Below, piece by piece: positions 1 through 13,600 of a stretch of 64,000 bases of DNA; positions within the stretch are counted from its first letter, which is position 1, and each line of letters begins with the position of its first letter. Source of the stretch: Leuctra nigra (lineage: Eukaryota; Arthropoda; Insecta; Plecoptera; Leuctridae); contig OW203763.1 in NCBI GenBank assembly GCA_934045905.1, positions 47,547,494-47,611,493 on the forward strand, written 5' to 3'. A program made the position numbers and the translations under genes. The notes under the pieces were generated by a model. That model ran no database searches, was not told the DNA's origin, and saw only the letters and a program-made list of their open reading frames with translations.

Positions 1-2034
1 TGAGGGTTGTATGAGAGCTACAGAGCTCCAAAAAAATGCATTTGAAAGGTAAGAACATGATCTGCTTGAATATGTATTTTAACTTGACACTTTGTTGACT
101 GGTATTTAATTATGATTTTTCCCATCTACATTTTCAAAAACGACCCTAGGGGAAAAACTTATTTTTTTGGGGGGTTGATTTTTTTTTTAAATTACAAAAC
201 ATATGCATGACTATGTGTGCCAAATTTCAGGACTGGCCCTCCAGAACTTTTTTTTTATATATGTATATTTAGTGAGAATCATCAGTTTCGAAGCATCGTT
301 CACCTGCAATATGACAAACTTATAGGTTACTTTCTTCCTGTAAAATTAATTAAAATGGTTCTAGGTGACTTCTAGTTCTTTCCTTACAGCAGCAAATGAT
401 TTCTAAGCCCTGTAGTTGCATTGCTTGTGTCTGCAGCTGACAATACTTATGTTCGGCCGGTTGCAGTAGTTGGGTCAGCCAATGATAAAACTTCATCGAG
501 ATGCACTTGTAGCTGGTCTGGTTTAGTGGGGTAGAAGTAAGAAGGTGCTGGTCCATGGGGGTGGAGGAAACTAACTTTCAGTTCACTTGTGCTAGATAGT
601 TTTTGCAAAACACATGCAAGCCACCAGTCACCATTGCCACCGTCACAAAACTACATACATCGTCATAAGACAAATGTGTGGGTTTGAATGTCAATCACGC
701 AATCTTCATCACTATTCTCACTGGCATTTACTTGATCTTCTTCCTCAGCAACATATACAGTGTTTGATTCATCAGACAGAGAAAATGGTTTCACATTCAA
801 AGATGCCAGTGACTATGGAAGAAATGCTTGGAAACATTGTGTTCCAGTGATCGTTATTTTAAGGAGTTAAACCGTTCTTTCAGTACAGCACAAGAAAATC
901 TTTGTCAACTTATATGTCATCATCAAAAAGTCTTTCAACTCTTCAGCAGAATGGCATTTCTTTGCTACGTCGCATGGAAAGTGGCCTTGTGACGGAACAA
1001 TAAAATGTAATTTGGCAAGGGCAAGATTACAGAAGCCATGTGATGATCAGATAATGACTCCGATTGACTTATACGAGTGGGCAGCATAAAATATGTGGAC
1101 CGTTACATTTGCATTTGTATTGGATGAAGAAATACAAGAAAATGCTGCTGTACTGAAAGAACGATTTAACTCCTTAAAATAACTATCACTGGAACACAAT
1201 GTTTCCAAGCATTTCTTCCATAGTCACTGGCATCTTTGAATGTGAAACCATTTTCTCTGTCTGATGAATCAAACACTGTATATGTTGCTGAGGAAGAAGA
1301 TCAAGTAAATGCCAGTGAGAATAGTGATGAAGATTGCGTGATTGACATTCAAACCCACACATTTGTCTTATGACGATGTATGTAGTTTTGTGACGGTGGC
1401 AATGGTGACTGGTGGCTTGCATGTGTTTTGCAAAAACTATCTAGCACAAGTGAACTGAAAGTTAGTTTCCTCCACCCCCATGGACCAGCACCTTCTTACT
1501 TCTACCCCACTAAACCAGACCAGCTACAAGTGCATCTCGATGAAGTTTTATCATTGGCTGACCCAACTACTGCAACTGGCCGAACATAAGTATTGTCAGC
1601 TGCAGACACAAGCAATGCAACTACAGGGCTTAGAAATCATTTGCTGCTGTAAGGAAAGAACTAGAAGTCACCTAGAACCATTTTAATTAATTTTACAGGA
1701 AGAAAGTAACCTATAAGTTTGTCATATTGCAGGTGAACGATGCTTCGAAACTGATGATTCTCACTAAATATACATATATAAAAAAAAAGTTCTGGAGGGC
1801 CAGTCCTGAAATTTGGCACACATAGTCATGCATATGTTTTGTAATTTTAAAAAAAATCAACCCCAAAAAAAAATAAGTTTTTCCCCTAGGGTCGTTTTTG
1901 AACATGTAGATGGGAAAAATCATAATTAAATACCAGTCAACAAAGTGTCAAGTAAAAATACATATTCATGCAGATCATGTTCTTACCTTTCAAATGCATT
2001 TTTTTGGAGCTCTGTAGCTCTCATACAACCCTCA
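1..2034. mobile_element. Large foldback (inverted-repeat) transposon remnant
   Basis: Two near-identical arms, about 1-894 and 1144-2034, are reverse complements around a ~250-bp spacer. Identical 78-residue reading frames appear on opposite strands at 614-850 and 1186-1422, and near-identical 68-residue frames at 350-556 and 1480-1686, as expected for mirrored arms; these frames are not independent genes. The left arm starts at base 1, so it may extend beyond the window. The spacer holds a decayed coding fragment (separate entry). Family not identified. Confidence 0.85.
934..1089 (+). pseudogene. Decayed transposon ORF fragment in the spacer of the foldback
   Basis: A 51-codon open stretch ends in TAA. 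It contains AEWHFFATSHGK followed by a CDG motif, then QIMTP and a YEW motif. From memory, this combination is typical of an uncharacterised, highly repeated protein found in arthropod and cnidarian genomes and regarded as transposon-derived; I cannot confirm the family without a search. The fragment lacks a credible start, and the expected Gly-Gly after CDG is missing, so it is dead. It lies exactly between the two arms, so it is probably the part of the original element that was not duplicated in the inversion. Confidence 0.5.
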
Positions 2035-4117
2035 AAATTAATTAAAATGATAGCGACCAGCCGCGCGGGGGTGAAAAAGCCCCAAATTTCAACCCTCTAT
2101 AACTTTTGAACCCTTTGAGTAAAAAAAACAAAAAAAAATTGGATTACTTACATCACTAATCTAAACAAGTGTACCAAGTTTCATCAAAATCTGGGTTGGT
2201 CGAGGTCAAGAGGTGAGTGAGATCCCCTGGAATGACCCTATTTTCTTGTCTCCCTGGGTGCCGTTTAAAATTAAATTTAAAAAATGTGCCAAGAGATAAC
2301 CCTAAGTTTGTCTTTCATTTAAATATGATTAAAATTTGAGGTCAATTGGTTTGCGGGTTTAGTCTCCAATCGTATCGCAAATTTTATCAGTTTTCGCGGT
2401 TTTGTTGAATAACCGGCGCCTAATTAACGATGCAATAAGCAAAAATGAAAAAGTGCTACTAATATACAATCAGACTGATCATGTGAACATTCTGTAAAAG
2501 TTACACTCACTCACGAAACAATTTTTCTCTCACAATTTTCTAAAACGGCCGAGCGCTTGTATCACCTTAACACACACTCCGAATGATTATTAGCAACGAA
2601 GTTATCAGCACTGTTAGCAATTTATTACTTATGAAACGTTCAAACTCACTACAGCACTGCGGCCATTTTGTATTTCAGGAGATAATAAATAAATATCGCG
2701 ACCCTGCTTCCAACTATTGTCGGGTCAGGGGGTGGGATGATCCATTTAGTTCTTTCAGGAGATATTTATTTAAATTTTAACCAATGAATGGATCTCAAAA
2801 AAATTAGGGTCTGCAACGCCCAGATATTGTCAGTACATGTGTGCAAAATCAAGCTCGATCGAAAAAAAACTGTGACCGGTATAGCCTCCATAACAGAAAA
2901 AAAGCAATAAAAAAAACAGGTCTGTGCCAAAAGAGTTAAAATAGTTGCTCGCTTCGCTCGCTCAATTATATCTGCATGCAATTAGAAATAAACTATTTAT
3001 AAACTACCTATAGAAATTCAAGCTTACCTTGAGGGGAATCGAAAACACACCAATTCACACTATTATCAATGGCCAATAAAATAGTAATAATAATAAAAAA
3101 AAATTGGTAATGGTGAAAATAATATGTTGTTGCAACAATAAAAACACTACCATAGAAATTTTAATACAGGGTCACATGTGACAGAGCGGAGGGCGAAGAC
3201 TGAATGACACTCGAAGTCACACCCTGTCGCAGTGCTGTTCTTAGTCACGTAGAGGAATCTGTCTGGCTTGCAGATAATAAGTTTTTGCAATCTCAAATAT
3301 CATGGGAACATTCCTGTGTTATAACACTAAGATAATCTAAAAATATATCCCATTATAAAATGTATGTTTGTGTTCAGTTTCAATATATACACCGTACATT
3401 TTAACACGAGAACTCCCTATGTCCGTCAGTCACGGCCCAAATTTAAAACAAAAAAAATATTAGTGAAAATTCAAGATATAGGTCATGAAGTATTGTGATT
3501 CAATAAGAAAATCTGTGTTTTTATTGTTGTGCCGTTTGTTTTGATCATGCTGGGTCAACTATTGTAATAATTTCGTGACTGACGGACACATTTCCAGTGA
3601 CACGACCTGCGGAGGTGAATTGTTCTATATTAAATGTAACAAAAATAGTTCTATGTGCATTAAAATATACTTTGAGGTATAAATAACCAAATTTATAAGT
3701 TTTAACGAATTATTGAAATTTTTCAGTGAATGGCAGATATTTAAGCACATTGCAATTTGTCATTTGGGTTCTGTTGGCGGACGTGACTGAACGCCATAGC
3801 GATTTATTTGATCAAATAAATTTCTAACTAGACTAGAAAAACAATACCAATCATTAATCTAGACATGTCAAGCTTTGAAATGATACCATACAATACATGT
3901 AAGGTTTAAACACTTTTCAATAATTAAAACTTGGGTTGACATTTACATGGAATGCCCAATGATCACTATGAGCTAGGTGTTAAGCTAATTACGGATCAGT
4001 TAAAAAATGACCTGCTAATAAAAATAAAATAGCAAATATAGTATAATTGGAAAAAATTTAATTAATTATCCATGGCCTACCTGAGTGGTGTTTCCCTAAT
4101 GCTAGGGTCCCTTGTAT
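2035..4117. other. Non-coding stretch upstream of the first visible SPTLC1 exon
   Basis: AT-rich sequence with no credible coding exon; the short open frames here have no recognisable motif. It probably belongs to the 5' intron of the SPTLC1-like gene. I searched for an exon encoding the N-terminal membrane segment of SPTLC1 and did not find one. Confidence 0.5.
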
Positions 4118-4227
4118 AGTCAAGGAAATTAGATGGATACACTCTATCTCTCTCTGCTCCATATAAAAACATGTTTATGATATGAGTCAGAGAGAGGCAG
4201 AGTATGAACCATCTAATTTCCCTGACT
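4118..4227. repeat. Short imperfect hairpin (~40-bp inverted repeat)
   Basis: Arms 4118-4156 and 4188-4227 are ~85% complementary around a ~31-nt loop. Both arms carry an AGAGAGA-type run and the block AAATTAGATGG. It could be a small MITE or simply a hairpin; no target-site duplication is obvious. Confidence 0.55.
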
Positions 4228-4447
4228 GTACTTAGGTACGCCATTAGTAGGTAGGTACCTACCTAGAGTCAAGTCAAAATAAATAATATGAAATTTCCCA
4301 CGGTCTCAGATACTCACTCAAACAGAGCCAATGAGGATGCTTCTCTAGTGAGCTGAATTATTTTTATCATTGAAAGTATAGAAAATGGATGGCCATGTTG
4401 AGACTTGAGACTTAAGACTTACGTAGGTAATGTGGCTTGTGCTTCAG

Positions 4448-4610
4448 GCTGGTAAATTCATCGTCGTGGATGGACTCAAGTGTTTGAACATGGCCACGCA
4501 CAACTATCTTGGATTCATTGGAAACGAGGAGATCGAAGCAAGTGCCATCAAAACTCTGCACAAGTACGGGGTGGGTTCGTGTGGACCGAGAGGCTTCTAT
4601 GGAACAGTCG
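4448..4610 (+). CDS. SPTLC1: SPTLC1-like exon a
   Basis: Begins in phase 0 after a TTCAG acceptor and ends with one base of a split codon before GTATGA. It encodes the start of the aminotransferase-fold domain, with THNYLGF and [13 protein letters not shown]. The split Asp codon (G + AT) is completed by the next exon. The Met codon at 4430 is intronic and is not the start. Confidence 0.92.
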
Positions 4611-7600
4611 GTATGAAATTAAACATTCATTTAGGTACATTTTGTCAGTTGGGGAAGGTAATGGGATGCACTGATTCTCCAAGTGTCTTGTTGTTTGTCT
4701 TTTAATAGTAAAAGGTAAGAGGAACTAGTTAATATCAATTTTAAAAAGTTGAGTACACTACATAGTACACTCGACAATTCATAAAACGGTATTTGAAAGA
4801 AATGGATTGTCTGAAAAAAATGTGATGGCATCATCTGATGAAGTCTATACTTACTCGTCATCTACATCCAGTAGGTGAGCTCTGATTTCATTGATAGTAA
4901 CAAGGATTGATTGTCAATGAACTTGACCAGCAGCCAATCTGTTTCGTTCGAATACCGTGTATGAATTGTCGAGTGTACATAGTTTCCCCCCGACGGCTGC
5001 CACCTGAGTGCGGTGGTGGGGTTTGTGTTGGCCAATGATCCACTGCAGCTACGCCGGCGAGCATATGCTCATGTGTAAGGGCTACCCATGCCAGACAGAT
5101 CAGTGGTGAGGCCCAGACAAAGAGCATCCAGGGTCGACCTACCCATGTCCTCCCTTGAATTTGCGGTCCAATCGGGCCGGCCTTCCCCCTCAAGCCGGAT
5201 GTCCCCCTGAATCTGGTCCACCGGCCCGAACCCTCACGCCCCCAGGTCCGTCACCATTCCGGCCTGGCTTTCCCACCAGTGCTGGACTCCCCCGGATCGG
5301 GCCCCTTTGTCGACCCCTCCCATGACCTTCCTTAATATTCAACAAAGTTAAAATAAATCTTAATGTGTGCAAAATTACCTTGCTGTCGACGCGCCATTGA
5401 ACACTATTGTACCTACACTACTATACTAGGTATGTAGTTTAGCACTGAAGCTCACTGGTTATAGAAAATGATGTCAGAGTAGTTTAAAGACGACCTCTGG
5501 TGCGTCCTTAATATGTTATACAATATTAATTGTATATTAATTGACGATCATTGCCAATGATGGTGAAAAAGCTTTTTAGAGGGAGCAGCCGATCAGCCTG
5601 ACCCGCACCGCAGGGTGCTTCACGATATTTGTCACTTTTAAAAATAATTTGGGAGTACATATTAAAAATGTGTATTTTTGAAACAAAAAGGTTACCGACC
5701 AATTAGTGTTTTGGTCTGAGTTCTGCTCAAACCTGATTGTCGGATCCAGGATTAGAACTTGTTTCCGATCCCGACGAATCGCCATGATGTCGACTCTCCG
5801 AGTTGACCCTGCTGTTGACAGACATGAGATTTCCTCGTGAACTTCCCAGTGCAGCTCACGGAAGGCGTCGGCGATCACGGTCCGGATGGTATGGTGATGT
5901 TGTGTATTAGCAGTTCACTCTTCGAGCATTTCCCTAACACATGGGGTAAAGTTTCAATCTCCTTGCATCCTGGGGAGCGGCAAAGGCTTGTAGTTAGGGA
6001 TCTGCCCGGTACAGAGCGAACTGCACCAACATTGCACGACATCTTCAGCGCATTGGTCCATTCAGAGCATGAGAGTCCATTCTTGTTGTATACCCATTTA
6101 TTAGTGCAACGCGTATCAGCGAAGAGTGAGACTCCCTTACCTCTATGAGGAAGGTTAGACTATTCCTGGAATGCTTTCCCCCGCAGAGCATCTCGAACTG
6201 CAGAACCACTGAAGTGTTGATCTTCTACGTCGATGTCTAATCCAAGGTTTTCCACACACTGGACTTTTCAGCATGATAGTCTCGCACAGCAGCCAGAAGA
6301 GGGTTATTGGCCTTCTGTAATTTCCTCATTTCTGTAAAGTCCTCATTACACCCAGACCACGAAACTTCCTTGGAGCATATAGAAAACTTGTTGGTGTGTC
6401 TCCGGATAATTCTATGGTCTCCTTTACTGCACTCCTTACCAGAAGATCAATGTCTGCCAGGAAGGAGTTAGTTAACTTGTTAATAGGGCACATTGCAGTG
6501 GATAAATGAGCTTAGGCCAAATGAAATTATTCAAAATCTGAAGTTTTTGGTCCGACTTGAGGAGCTCTGATGATGTCAGTTTACTTATGTCTTGTCGTAA
6601 GTTGTGAAGGATTCTTGACTTATTGAATACAATCTCCTTATTAAAGTCTATACCAAGGTATCGGATTCTTTCATCACTATTTATAGCTGATATAACGGTG
6701 TTGTTGAGAGTTGTTAAGGGCTGACTGATAATGAACCCATTTTAATGTTGATGGCTTTACTCTTGGAGACATTGATTGACAAACCGATCTCTAGTAATCT
6801 TCTTCCTGCCATGGACGTAAGCTCAGCCGCAGAATCACTGTTGTTTCCTATTAGAGCCATGTCGTCTGCAAAAACAACAACATAGAGGTTGTCAACTCTT
6901 TTACGAGAGAATAACCATAAGAATCAGACACAGTTTGTCGGTTATTTCTTTGACAAAGTGATCAATACAAAGATTGAAAAGAGTTTTAGACATTGGACCG
7001 CCTTGTGGAACACCTCGGGCACCTCGTTCTCCATAGCCAGGGGCCAGTATGACCCTGAGTGTGGAGAAAACCATAAAAAATAAAATAAATAACTGCATTC
7101 ATCCCATTACCATTCCTAGGCCTCTTATGTGCTTCTCTTTTGTAAAACACATTGAAAAGTGTGCATGTGATGAGATGTGTGATGTCTTAGATGTCCATCT
7201 GGAGCTGGAAGAACGTCTGGCAAAGTTCATGCATCTAGAAGAGGCTGCTGTGTATTCCTATGGTTTCTCCACAATCGCAAGCGCAATTCCTGCTTATGCT
7301 AAACGAAATGACATCATCTTTGTGTAAGTTACTTTAAACGCAAACTAGAATTAAACTAGAAAATATTGTTGCTGTCTGAAGCTGATTTTATAGTCCAGTC
7401 AAATCAAGCTTAAAAATGTCCAAACCCAAAACAAATTGCAACATTTGGTTTTTTGGTGTCATTCTCTTCAGAAAAATGTCCTCTACAACATATCCAAAAT
7501 CCGCCAAAATCCGCGCACCGGTAGTACTTCTTAATCACTGTTTAATTTAATTTCTCATGTTAATTTCATCTTACAAAAAAAACTTTTTTTCATGTAACTC

Positions 7601-10600
7601 CGATTTTGACGAAACTTGGCAGAATTGTTCATCATCCTAAATGAAACAAATAGCTCTCTGAGCGTTTTTCTCTAAATCTCATCGTTTGGGAAATATGGAC
7701 CTCGCAAAACGTCAAATTACACTCATAGTGACCGAAATCGTCGAAAACTGACTAAAATATGACTTGTCGATGGGCCATATTTCCCAAACGATAAGATTTA
7801 GAGAAAAACGCTCAGAGAGCTTTTTGTGTTCTTTTACGATGGTGAACAATTCTGCCAAATTTCGTCAAAATCGGAGTTACATGAAAAAAAGATTTTTTTG
7901 CAAGATGAAATTAACATGGGAAATTAAATTAAACAGTGATTAAAAAGTAGTTCCGGTGCGCGGATTTTGTCGGATTTTGGATATGTTGTAGAGGGCATTT
8001 TTCTGAAGAGAATGACACCAAAAAACCAAATGCTGCAATTTGTTTTGGGTAAATCTCTCATTTGACTGGACTATTACATAGATGTGTAACACCTACTTAT
8101 TTTTTTTATTTTTAGTGATGAAAATGTGAACTTTGCCATCCAAAAGGGATTGGATGCATCTCGCAGTAAGATTAAGTATTTCAAACACAATGATATGAAG
8201 GATTTGGAGAGGCTGCTGATTGAGCAGAAGGAACTGGAGAAGAAGGTAGGTAACATGAATTCTAGAGCTGAATATTGTATCGGTAGTGACCTCGAACTGT
8301 AACTTGTGAGAAAGGTGGAAGAAAGTCAACATTTCCATCCCATCCAGACATGTAGTGGTAAAGATTATTTTACTATCAATCGTTAACAAATAGAAATTGT
8401 TAAAATAAGGCTGTTGACTAGTGTTTAGAACTGTCAATCAAAGTAACTGTTAAATACAGGATCTACATACTGAAACGTGCAATCAGTGAATCCTTTCTCA
8501 AACAATAAATAATGAGAAAATAAATCATTTGAAATTAACTAACTAAGTAGGTGTCAAAACAAGCAGTTTCTTTCAACAACCCCACAGTCCCTGAGATGAA
8601 TTACCTACAACAGAGTCACAACTTTTGCCCTGCAGACTTTCAATTCAATATTTGTAGAGGAACAAACTTCCTTGAATAAGGAACTAGGTAGATGTAAATA
8701 AACCTATGAATCATTTTTAGTGAACTTTCACTATGCTAGATCTAGAAGGAACATTTCATTTTTTTTAAGAAAAGTTGTTAACTCTAGGTTAACTGAACTT
8801 AGGAATATTTATTTACTTTTAGATGGAACCCTTTGGATATATACTAGATGAACAAGCTACATATTGGAAAGACCAGTTTTACGTCCTGTGGGCCCATTAA
8901 CAGCAAGGAACAGGAATTTTCAACACTCGTTTATAAAACCTTGTCGTCATTGCATCTGTAAGCTTCCTCTCAATCGGTTTCAGAACCCGAGGAAAGCGCT
9001 GGCCACTCGCCACTTCTTGGTAGTGGAAGGGATCTACATGAACAGTGGAGACATCTGTCCACTGCCTCAGCTGGTTGCATTGAGGAAGCAGTACAAGTTG
9101 AGGATCTTTGTCGACGAGAACATCTCTTTCGGTTCTCTCGGGGCGCATGGCAGAGGTGTCACAGAATACTTTGATGTTCCGGTCAGTACCATGCTGCATC
9201 TTGAAGCATTTTTAGTACCTTCTAGGTATTTCTGTACATCATGTATAATGACCATTTCAATTACTCTTGAGGTGAGCTCAAAATAGAATAATTCTTACCT
9301 CATGTTACACCAGTCATTTTCAAGAGAATACTTCAGTAAACTGTATTTGTGGACTTGAGTCATAGCTTGATTTACATCATTCCAAAAGTGTGCAATGCGG
9401 AAAAAAAACAAAAAAAACATGGAGTATGTGTCTCAAACACCACACTTCGTACTATTATTGGAAAAGAAAAGATTTTTCCATTGACTGCCCAATTTTTTTT
9501 TATATTTGTATTGCATGATAGGGCTGGCTGTTCCACAGACCCACCAAATCTGGATGAAAACCAGTAGGGGAGCATGGGGTATACTGGCTGATTTTTACTA
9601 ATCATTTTATTGGGATTGGAATAATGAAGGGAAACTGTTTTAAAGAATATGTACGTATCCTCAATCTTTCCGGAACACAAATTAATTTTTACTGTCTTGA
9701 AAGGGCCAAAACCACAAACTAACAATGGAGCGTCTACCAAAAAACCAACACATAGTAACTGCAACGGCTCCCAGACTCTCAGTCAACTTGTCTTGAAAAG
9801 TGTGAGGAACCTATTTAAAAAAAAAACATACATTTGTTCTAAAAGTGGCCCACATTCCCCAGTCTCCCCTACCTACCTACTAATGTAACCCGAAGTGTGA
9901 AATGACTGAATTAATATAAGTAGACAATATTATAATTTTTTCCACAATAATTGTGCTAGAATTGAGTTTAATTATTGTGTGCAGAAAGAAGATGTGGATC
10001 TGATAGTGTGCAGCATGGAATGGTCCATGGCTACTATCGGAGGATTCTGCGTCGGATCTTCCTTCATCGTCGAGCATCAGCGCCTGTCTGGACTCGGTAC
10101 GATGTCGATGTCTACTCATTTGTATTATTTGTGTTGAATCCATCCAAGTCAAAAAGTTGTTCCAACCTGTACCAACGTGAATATAACATTTGTTCTGAAA
10201 GCTTGAAATGTAACATTTCCTCCCAGGCTACTGCTTCTCTGCTTCTCTGCCTCCGCTACTGGCGACCGCTGCAATCACATCTCTGGATCTGATGGAACGC
10301 GACCCGGGGATGTTCGGTCGCCTTGCCGACTGCTGCCGACTTGTGCATCGCGAACTCCAGTCGCTGGTCCACTTGAATGTCTCGGGACATCAAGACTCGC
10401 CTGTCAAACACCTCACATTGACTCAAACTCTGGACACGTTGGAGGAGGAAGTTCTCGTGCTGTCAAGTCTCGTTGCACACGTAAGTTAGTTTGTTTCTCT
10501 ATCAGCAAATACATCTTACAGATCAAAATAAAGAGTCCGTGGTACTAAAAGCAGAACATTGGAGATAATTTTTCCTAAATATTTGCACCATTATTAGCAT

Positions 10601-13600
10601 AGCTAATTATTTAGTTTAGTCGGTTTTTTAGTTGTGGGTCACAGGAAGTTTACATGCCTGTGGAAAAGTCTATTTTATTTAATGTACACTCCTGGACACT
10701 GAAATTGGCCCGCGGTCAATGTTCAAGTGGCATTACGGCTAGTATTTAACATTTATTTTATTGTAATTTTTTGGCACAAAGACCGGATGGCTAGTGTTAG
10801 TTTAGGGCCGAAAAATTACTTTAAGGCAGTTCCTGCGATGAGCAAAATTGGCGAATTTTTTACTATGACAATTAATTGTGACCTAACCTGGACACTTACA
10901 ACAATATAAAAGGTGTAACTTACTCCGGGCATTATCTGACTATTTTTTGATATTTAAATGAGTTCTACCAACTTGCCCTAATTAGAGGTGATACGCACCG
11001 AATGAGCAAACCTGTGACATTTCATTTCTTGCGTATCACAGACCGAACGGCTGGATAGAAATATTTCCTTTTTTGTGCTGTTCAGAAATAATAGTAATTG
11101 GTGACTGATATGTTTTAAAATGCTATAGCGTTATTATATAACGAGGAAAATAAATAATACTGATATGACGTTATTTGTGAAAGTAACTGAAACTACATCG
11201 ATATGTTCAGCAGTAGGATGAAACCTTACCTACACCAAGAGGGAAAGCATTGTTAGTCGGGGTGGGTTAGTTTGGGCCATAAACTTTATATCCCTCATAA
11301 AACTCGTCGCTGAAGTTTCGATGCCTGTTTTTACCTGAATATAATGAAATTCTACCCCATAGAGACAATTGATATAAATTTGTATTCAAATATATAAATA
11401 TGATATTGTGATCTCGTGGTTCAAAAATATTGCTTTTTCTTTTCAGTGATAATGATAATATGGAACAGAACAGGATAGTAAAGTAAGAGATAACAGTGGA
11501 TTCGATTATATTTGATCATATTTTATTCAGTAAACTAATTATTTCAAACCAAAGGCCTAGCGCGTCGTTGTTGAATAATCAGAGAATAATTATGATTCAA
11601 AGCATAAGGTACCTGCTTTAGCTTGAGCTGGTCGTGGCCTATGCTAATGGAACCATGTGCTGTAACAACTTAGGAAAACCACGACTAAAACCTAAGTAGA
11701 ATGGATAAACGCAACGCTGATAGCTTTAAAATTATCTAATATCAAATTGATATTAGCACGTATCTGCGTCCCACAGGTTCGAGGTTCAAGAGGGAATCAT
11801 ATCTGATGTGGTTTACTATGATTCCCACACCAACGCTACTTGCTAATAATGATCTATATGATGGTTACTTTATTGTTCGTCGCAGGTTTACCAGGTTTAA
11901 ATATTTAATTGAACCTTAATCATCAGAATCACACTGCCATATCGAATTATCAAAATCTCTTCACTTCACTTATCAAATTCACACAATCGATTAGACTTAG
12001 GTACAATTTCAAGAACAGTATTCTGCAATGGAAATTGAATGATTGTTTCGGTTTATTATTGCATAATGTATGATATAGAAGGCCAGAAACTAGGGGTGTG
12101 CGAAGCTTCGAAATAATCGAAGCTTCGAAGTCGAAGTCGAAGTCGAAGCTTCGACTTCGACTTCGAAACCCTTTTTTCCAAAAAACGAAGCTTCGAATAT
12201 GTTCGAAGCTTCGATTTGCGTCTTCAAACTTGGCGCGTCTTTCGAGGTAAATATATTTTCGTGTAGTTGGTACTTCCGAAGTCGAGAAGTTTTTGCGGTC
12301 GGCCATCTTGGTTTTAACATTGACGCTTGCTGTCACGCTGTGCTTACTTGAAAAGGTTATGTGCCGTGTTTATTTTCGGAGATTTTAGAAATATAATGGA
12401 TTTATCCGACGAAAACGAAGATGAAGTAGGCCTACTAGTGGAGGAAGGTAGTAATTCAGTTCAAGTTTATTGTTTTGTTCCAAATTCTGATTTTTTTGAG
12501 TGAAATCAAAATCTTCGACTTCGACTTCGACTTCGGAATTTTAGGAGGTCAAATCTTCGACTTCGACTTCGAAATCAAAAATCCACCTTCGCACACCCCT
12601 ACCAGAAACCAATAACAATTATTCTTGAAGTGAGCTCATAAACCAGTAATTTTGCTTCCATCCAATCATATTTGTAATGGTGACATGAGATTCAGATTCA
12701 GATTTATTTCCATTTATCATACATTCACATGTTATGACAGTTGACTCTCCTGGAGGGTTCCAGTATTGAGGGTATAAGGAAAGTACCTAATAATAATATA
12801 GGTAATGATGTAGAATAAAATAAATTAACATTAACATTATAATTTCAATCAGGGTTGGGTGCGTATACGTATAAAACCTAAATGTATTATACGTGTATAA
12901 AACTACGTATTATACGTAAAAACGTATAATATACGTATAAAACCTCTAAAATTCAAAATTAAACGTATTTTCAAATTATGACACCATCATATTTTGAAAT
13001 GCATTTCATGGATTGCAATCATATTATTTCCATGTCAATCTAGGCAGACTTGTTTACTGCCAAAGATGTCATAGATATGCGTAAATGATCAAGAAGTACC
13101 TATCCAAAAGATTTTGATAGATCTTTATTTGCATCCTCTTTGGAAGATTGTAGCATAAACGATTACTATGCATAGCCTGTACATTCATGAATCTAAATGT
13201 TATCATTATTTTGTATAAGTTAATATGCACATTTTATCAGCCAATTCGGCTGCAAACACACGCGGCGTTTTTTTTCCATGCCGGCCAGACGCGACAAACG
13301 AAAAACATCTCGTGTTTTTTCATGCCACGTGTGTTCGACCAAGAAGAATGTCGCGGGTTTTTCCTTGCCGCATCTGGGTATGAAAAAAAAACTCCCCGTG
13401 TGTTTGCAACCTGACCGATATTATTGCCAAACTCATTATTCATTACTATAATCTTTTAAAGTTGTTTGAATATTCCGCCAAAAACTGCTCTCAAGGCAGA
13501 GCATTGCTAAAGCTAACCAGGGTGCCAGTAAGGTACAATGTCCGGTCTTTTTGGTGGCCGCCATAAACTTCCGCTCATTCGCTTATTTAAATTGTATTGT

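Noticed and set aside
4430..4447. ATG at 4430 as start of the SPTLC1-like protein
   Set aside because: The preceding CAG at 4445-4447 is an acceptor and homology starts at 4448; family proteins have ~90 more N-terminal residues.
5190..5372. Gly/Arg-rich frame in the GC-rich repeat
   Set aside because: Present only because the dispersed repeat A is GC-rich; frame not kept in the second copy.
9566..9876. Possible TIR element with TAGGGGAG...CTCCCCTA ends
   Set aside because: Ends are weakly similar and no target duplication is visible.
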